Shown here piece after piece: positions 61,244 through 64,000 of a DNA stretch of 64,000 bases. The notes under the pieces were generated by a model that ran no database searches, was not told where the DNA came from, and was given only the letters and a program-made list of their open reading frames with translations. A program made the position numbers and the translations under genes. Position 1 is the first letter of the stretch. The number at the start of each line of letters is the position of its first letter. The stretch comes from Phycisphaerales bacterium (GTDB lineage: Bacteria > Planctomycetota > Phycisphaerae > Phycisphaerales > UBA1924), in assembly GCA_023382935.1 (NCBI GenBank), contig JAHDXL010000002.1:186001-250000 (forward strand). The letters run 5' to 3'.

Positions 61244-61816
61244 TCAGATTTCGGTGATCTCAGCCGTCTTCTTCTCGACGATCTGGTCGATCTGGGCTTC
61301 GTACTTCTTGACGAGTTCCTGGATTTCTTCCTTGAGCGTCTTGATGTCGTCTTCGGAGAAGTGCTGACCGGTCTGCTTGGCCAGCCCGTCGGCATGCTTG
61401 TTGGCGTCGCGGCGAGTGTTGCGGATGACGACGCGCTGCTCCTCGGCCATTTTTCTGGCCTGGTTGACCAACTGCTGACGACGTTCGCTGGTCAGGGCGG
61501 GCACGTTGAGGCGGATTTGCTTGGATTCGACCATGGGGTTGAGCCCGAGGCCGGAGGTTTCGATGGCGTGCTTGATGGCCATGACTGAGCCGGCGTCGAA
61601 AGGCTTGATGAGGATCTGGGTCGGCTCGGGGATGCTGATAGACGCAAGGGCTTTCAACTCGGTCATGCTACCGTAGTAATCGACCTTGATGTAGTCGACC
61701 AGTGCGGTGGAGGCGCGTCCGGTGCGGAGTCCCTGGAACTCGTGCTTGAGGTATTCGATGGCCTTCTGCATGGCCTCTTCGGATTCGAGAAGAATGGTGT
61801 CCGGGTCGGTGGTCAT
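61244..61816 (-). CDS. frr: Ribosome recycling factor
   Basis: RRF, with EF-G, splits post-termination ribosomes. The 190-residue length is typical. Conserved parts are FQGLRTGRASTALVDYIKVDYYGS, ALASISIPEPTQILIKPFD, IETSGLGLNPM, IRLNVPALTSERRQQLVNQARKMAEEQRVVIRNTRRD and KTLKEEIQELVKKYEAQID. The ATG at 61816 has GGAG 8 bases upstream and gives the normal N-terminus. pyrH lies upstream on the same strand (101 bases between), the common bacterial order. Confidence 0.95.
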   Translation of the reverse strand: MTTDPDTILLESEEAMQKAIEYLKHEFQGLRTGRASTALVDYIKVDYYGSMTELKALASISIPEPTQILIKPFDAGSVMAIKHAIETSGLGLNPMVESKQIRLNVPALTSERRQQLVNQARKMAEEQRVVIRNTRRDANKHADGLAKQTGQHFSEDDIKTLKEEIQELVKKYEAQIDQIVEKKTAEITEI

Positions 61817-61917
61817 GAGTTGGCTCCGTACAGGCCCCAAGCCCACAAGGGGGGCAGGGTGGGTTGGAGAGGATCATACGACGCCGCCGGCGGGTCGGGC
61901 GGGCATCATGGACGGGT

Positions 61918-62688
61918 TCAGGCGCTAGTGAGGATGGTGCCGATGGGTTGGCCTTCCACAACGCGGCGGATGTTGCCGGGGCGTTTGAAGTCGAAGACAA
62001 GGACAGGAAGTTTTCGCTCCTGGCACATGGCCAGTGCGGTCATGTCCATGACGGCCAGGCGTTTGGCCAGGGCCTCGGAGAAGGTGAGGTGGACATAGCG
62101 GGTAGCGGTGGGATCCTTCCTGGGGTCGGCGGTGTAGACGCCATCCACCTTGGTGGCCTTGAGCAGAACGTCGCAGTCCAGTTCGATGGCGCGCAGCGCA
62201 GCGCAGGTGTCGGTGGTGAAGAAGGGATTGCCGGTGCCGGCGGCGAGGATGACCACGCGGCCCTTTTCGAGGTGGCGGATGGAGCGCCCCCGGATGAAAG
62301 GTTCGGCCAGGGCGCGGATCTCCAGGGCGGACTGGACGCGGCAGTCGACGCCGAGGTGGAGGAGTTTTTCCTTGAGTGCGGCGGCGTTCATGACGGTGCC
62401 GAGCATGCCCATGTAGTCAGCGGTGGCTTGGTGGATGTCGCCTCGAGAGGCCAGTTCGGCGCCTCGAATGATGTTGCCCCCTCCGACGACGACGGCGACC
62501 TGAGCCCCGACGGCCCGGGCGTCGCGGATTTCGCCGGCGATGAGGCAGAGTTCCTCGGCGTCGATGCCAAACTGTCCGGGCTTGGAGAAGGCCTCGCCGC
62601 TGATCTTGAGCAGCACTCTGGAGGGAACCCGCCCGAGCACGGAAGCCAGGGTCGGTTGGGCGCTCGAAGACGCGGCGGAGGTGGGCAT
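61918..62688 (-). CDS. pyrH: Uridylate kinase
   Basis: PyrH phosphorylates UMP to UDP. The 256-residue protein belongs to the amino-acid kinase family: RVLLKISGEAFSKPGQFGID (nucleotide Lys and GE), VAVVVGGGNIIRGAE, DYMGMLGTVMNAAALKEKL, ILAAGTGNPFFTTDTCAALRA and LLKATKVDGVYTADPRKDP. It has an extra N-terminal stretch of about 20 Ser/Ala-rich residues compared with usual PyrH (about 240). The ATG at 62688 is chosen as the nearest start before the domain. The usual upstream tsf and rpsB are not seen here. Confidence 0.94.
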   Translation of the reverse strand: MPTSAASSSAQPTLASVLGRVPSRVLLKISGEAFSKPGQFGIDAEELCLIAGEIRDARAVGAQVAVVVGGGNIIRGAELASRGDIHQATADYMGMLGTVMNAAALKEKLLHLGVDCRVQSALEIRALAEPFIRGRSIRHLEKGRVVILAAGTGNPFFTTDTCAALRAIELDCDVLLKATKVDGVYTADPRKDPTATRYVHLTFSEALAKRLAVMDMTALAMCQERKLPVLVFDFKRPGNIRRVVEGQPIGTILTSA

Positions 62689-62909
62689 GGGTTTCTCTCG
62701 CGGGTGGCGCTTGGTGAGGCGAATCGGGCGATTGAACCGATCGGGCGGGGAAACGTCAAGTAGGATGCCACCAGAAGAGGGAAGATCGGTAGAACCGCAG
62801 GGGGCCTGCGAGCGGACGGTTCGGAGGGCGTGAGCAGGCCCGGTTGCGGTGGTGTGGCGGACAAGCGACAATGACCCGGACAGGGCGGGACGTCCGCTCG
62901 GATGGATGC

Positions 62910-63881
62910 ATGGAAGAGCAAGCAGTGGTTGAAGTCGTCGAGGATCGGGGCGCCAGGCTGTGGCTGTGGGCCCGGCGGGCGACGGTCGCCGGTCTGGCTG
63001 CCAGCGTCTTGGTGCACCTGTTTGCCGGGGTGCTGGCTGCATTGTGGACGGTGCGGTACTCCTCGGGCGACTCGGGCGGGTCCGGTTCGCAGGTGGTCGA
63101 CTTTGCGGTGATGACCGAGGCCGAACTGGCCGAACTGTCGAACAGCCAGGTGCAGGTGTCGGCCTCGCACGCTCCGGACGTTTCGGCCCCAAACCTGAGC
63201 GACCTGGAACTGGAGAGCGAGTCGAGCGGCGAGATCGATGCGCTGACGCGTGAACTGGTCGAGGTCGACCTGTCGGCTGGCGGCGGGGACGTGATGTCAG
63301 GCGGTTCTTCGGATGCCTCGCCGGGCGGCGGTGGGCTGAGCGGCGACGGCGCGAGTTTCTTCGGGCTCGAGGCCCAAGGCAGCCGGTTTGCCTACATCGT
63401 GGACGTGTCGAGTTCGATGCGGGCCGAAGGACGGATGGATCGAACGAAGCAGGAACTGGTCCGATCCATCACGGCACTGGCCGAGACTTCGGAAGTGGTG
63501 ATCGTGCTGTACAGCAACGGGCCCATTCCGCTGACCGGGCAGGTGAACTGGGACAAGATGGAACAGCGGAATAAGTTGCGACTTCGGCGGCTGATTACGG
63601 AGATCGAGCCGTCGGGTTCGACCTACCCGCTCGGCGCGTTCGAGCAAGTGCTGAAGATCACCCCGTCGCCGGATGCGATCTACTTCATGACCGATGGCGA
63701 GTTTGACGCCGGCGTTCCAGCGGCCGTGCGATCGCTGAACGGGAGACCTCGCGTGCCGATCCATTGCATCATGTTCGGAGATATCGGCAATGCGCAGGCG
63801 CGGGCCGAGGTTGAGGACATGCTGCGGCGGATCTCGCGCGAGTCGGGCGGGAGATTCAAGCACGTCGGAGAACGTCCGTGA
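62910..63881 (+). CDS. Membrane-anchored von Willebrand factor A protein
   Basis: This 323-residue protein has one membrane helix near residues 25-47 (ATVAGLAASVLVHLFAGVLAALW). A Ser/Gly/Glu-rich linker follows, then a vWA domain from about residue 155. The metal-site (MIDAS) DVSSSM lies at 164-169, followed by a strand-helix pattern (VVIVLYSN, YFMTDGEFDAG). The short linker after the helix resembles TolR/ExbD-type single-pass proteins. The likely role is protein binding in the envelope. The ATG at 62910 is used; one at 62871 in frame is possible. It overlaps the next gene by 4 bases (GTGA), pointing to a common function. The 222 bases upstream, divergent from pyrH, show no clear element. Confidence 0.75.
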   Translation: MEEQAVVEVVEDRGARLWLWARRATVAGLAASVLVHLFAGVLAALWTVRYSSGDSGGSGSQVVDFAVMTEAELAELSNSQVQVSASHAPDVSAPNLSDLELESESSGEIDALTRELVEVDLSAGGGDVMSGGSSDASPGGGGLSGDGASFFGLEAQGSRFAYIVDVSSSMRAEGRMDRTKQELVRSITALAETSEVVIVLYSNGPIPLTGQVNWDKMEQRNKLRLRRLITEIEPSGSTYPLGAFEQVLKITPSPDAIYFMTDGEFDAGVPAAVRSLNGRPRVPIHCIMFGDIGNAQARAEVEDMLRRISRESGGRFKHVGERP

Positions 63882-64000
63882 GAATCTGGGTGTGGGCGGT
63901 GCTGGCGGCTTGTGCGGCCTCTGGTATGGCACGGGCCGAGGTGGTGCTGTGGGGCGGGCGTGCGCTGCCCGAAGGCCAGTTGCTGATGTGCACGCCGAAC
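63878..64000 (+). CDS. Exported protein, N-terminal fragment cut by the window end
   Basis: A GTG start overlapping the vWA stop (GTGA), with GGAG about 9 bases upstream, opens a frame that runs off the window. The 41 visible residues begin with a signal peptide (VRIWVWAVLAACAASGMARA), followed by EVVLWGGRALPEGQLLMCTPN. The product cannot be identified from this part. Coupling suggests it works with the vWA protein. Confidence 0.6.
   Translation, partial: MRIWVWAVLAACAASGMARAEVVLWGGRALPEGQLLMCTPN

Noticed and set aside
1-64000. tRNA, rRNA, CRISPR, prophage or transposase
   Set aside because: None seen on either strand; the lone recombinase looks like housekeeping XerC/D.

Overview
The window looks like a chromosome segment of a high-GC, diderm, flagellated planctomycete, most likely class Phycisphaerae. 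This is inferred from gene content: a PEP-CTERM sorting signal of the PTPGALGLFGLG...RRRR type, an H-X9-D pseudopilin, a DUF1080 (3-keto-disaccharide hydrolase) protein, Gfo/Idh and GH38 sugar enzymes, LpxI (lipid A, hence an outer membrane), and many single genes scattered between operons. I see no tRNA, rRNA, CRISPR array, insertion sequence, prophage or replication origin.

Layout. 0.2-14 kb holds secreted and sugar-related genes: a secreted beta-helix/PA14 protein, a PEP-CTERM protein, a GH38-like enzyme, ribokinase, a Gfo/Idh oxidoreductase, a pseudopilin, a DUF1080 protein, asparagine synthetase and xylose isomerase. 14-23 kb is mixed housekeeping: a membrane protein, a secreted protein, UDP-glucose dehydrogenase, a methyltransferase, polyprenyl diphosphate synthase, a Fur-family regulator, a PilZ protein, Obg, a TlyA-like methyltransferase and LpxI. 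23-29 kb is a tightly packed set of unknown envelope genes (Cys-rich small protein, unknown protein, lipoprotein, RDD membrane protein, TPR protein) that runs straight into the flagellar genes.

29-54 kb is one large flagellar cluster, all on the + strand: flgN, a soluble histidine kinase, a sigma-54 activator, flgB-flgC-fliE-fliF-fliG-fliH-fliI-fliJ-motE-fliK-flgD-(flgD/flgE spacer gene)-flgE-flbD-motA-motB-fliL-fliN-fliO-fliP-fliQ-fliR-flhB-flhA, a small membrane protein, and fliA (sigma-28). It encodes the basal body base, export apparatus, hook, stator and the regulators. Absent from the window are fliM, flhF, flhG, the rod/ring genes, hook-associated proteins and flagellin. The DNA suggests a two-step cascade: a good sigma-54 promoter match lies just before flgB, right after the gene for the sigma-54 activator, and two sigma-28-type promoters with identical 15-base spacing lie before motA and before the small gene that precedes fliA.

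54-64 kb is again mixed: folK, a secreted unknown, a XerC/D recombinase, a pair of lipoproteins (CsgG/LpoB-like and TolB-like), small unknown genes, a stand-alone nuoC, pyrH-frr, and a membrane-anchored von Willebrand A protein followed by a secreted protein cut by the window end.

A window-wide pattern deserves attention: about nine genes that start transcription units have no Shine-Dalgarno sequence but carry a TANNNT box 5-9 bases before the start codon. This arrangement is typical of leaderless transcripts. Genes inside operons mostly have normal GGAGG-type sites.
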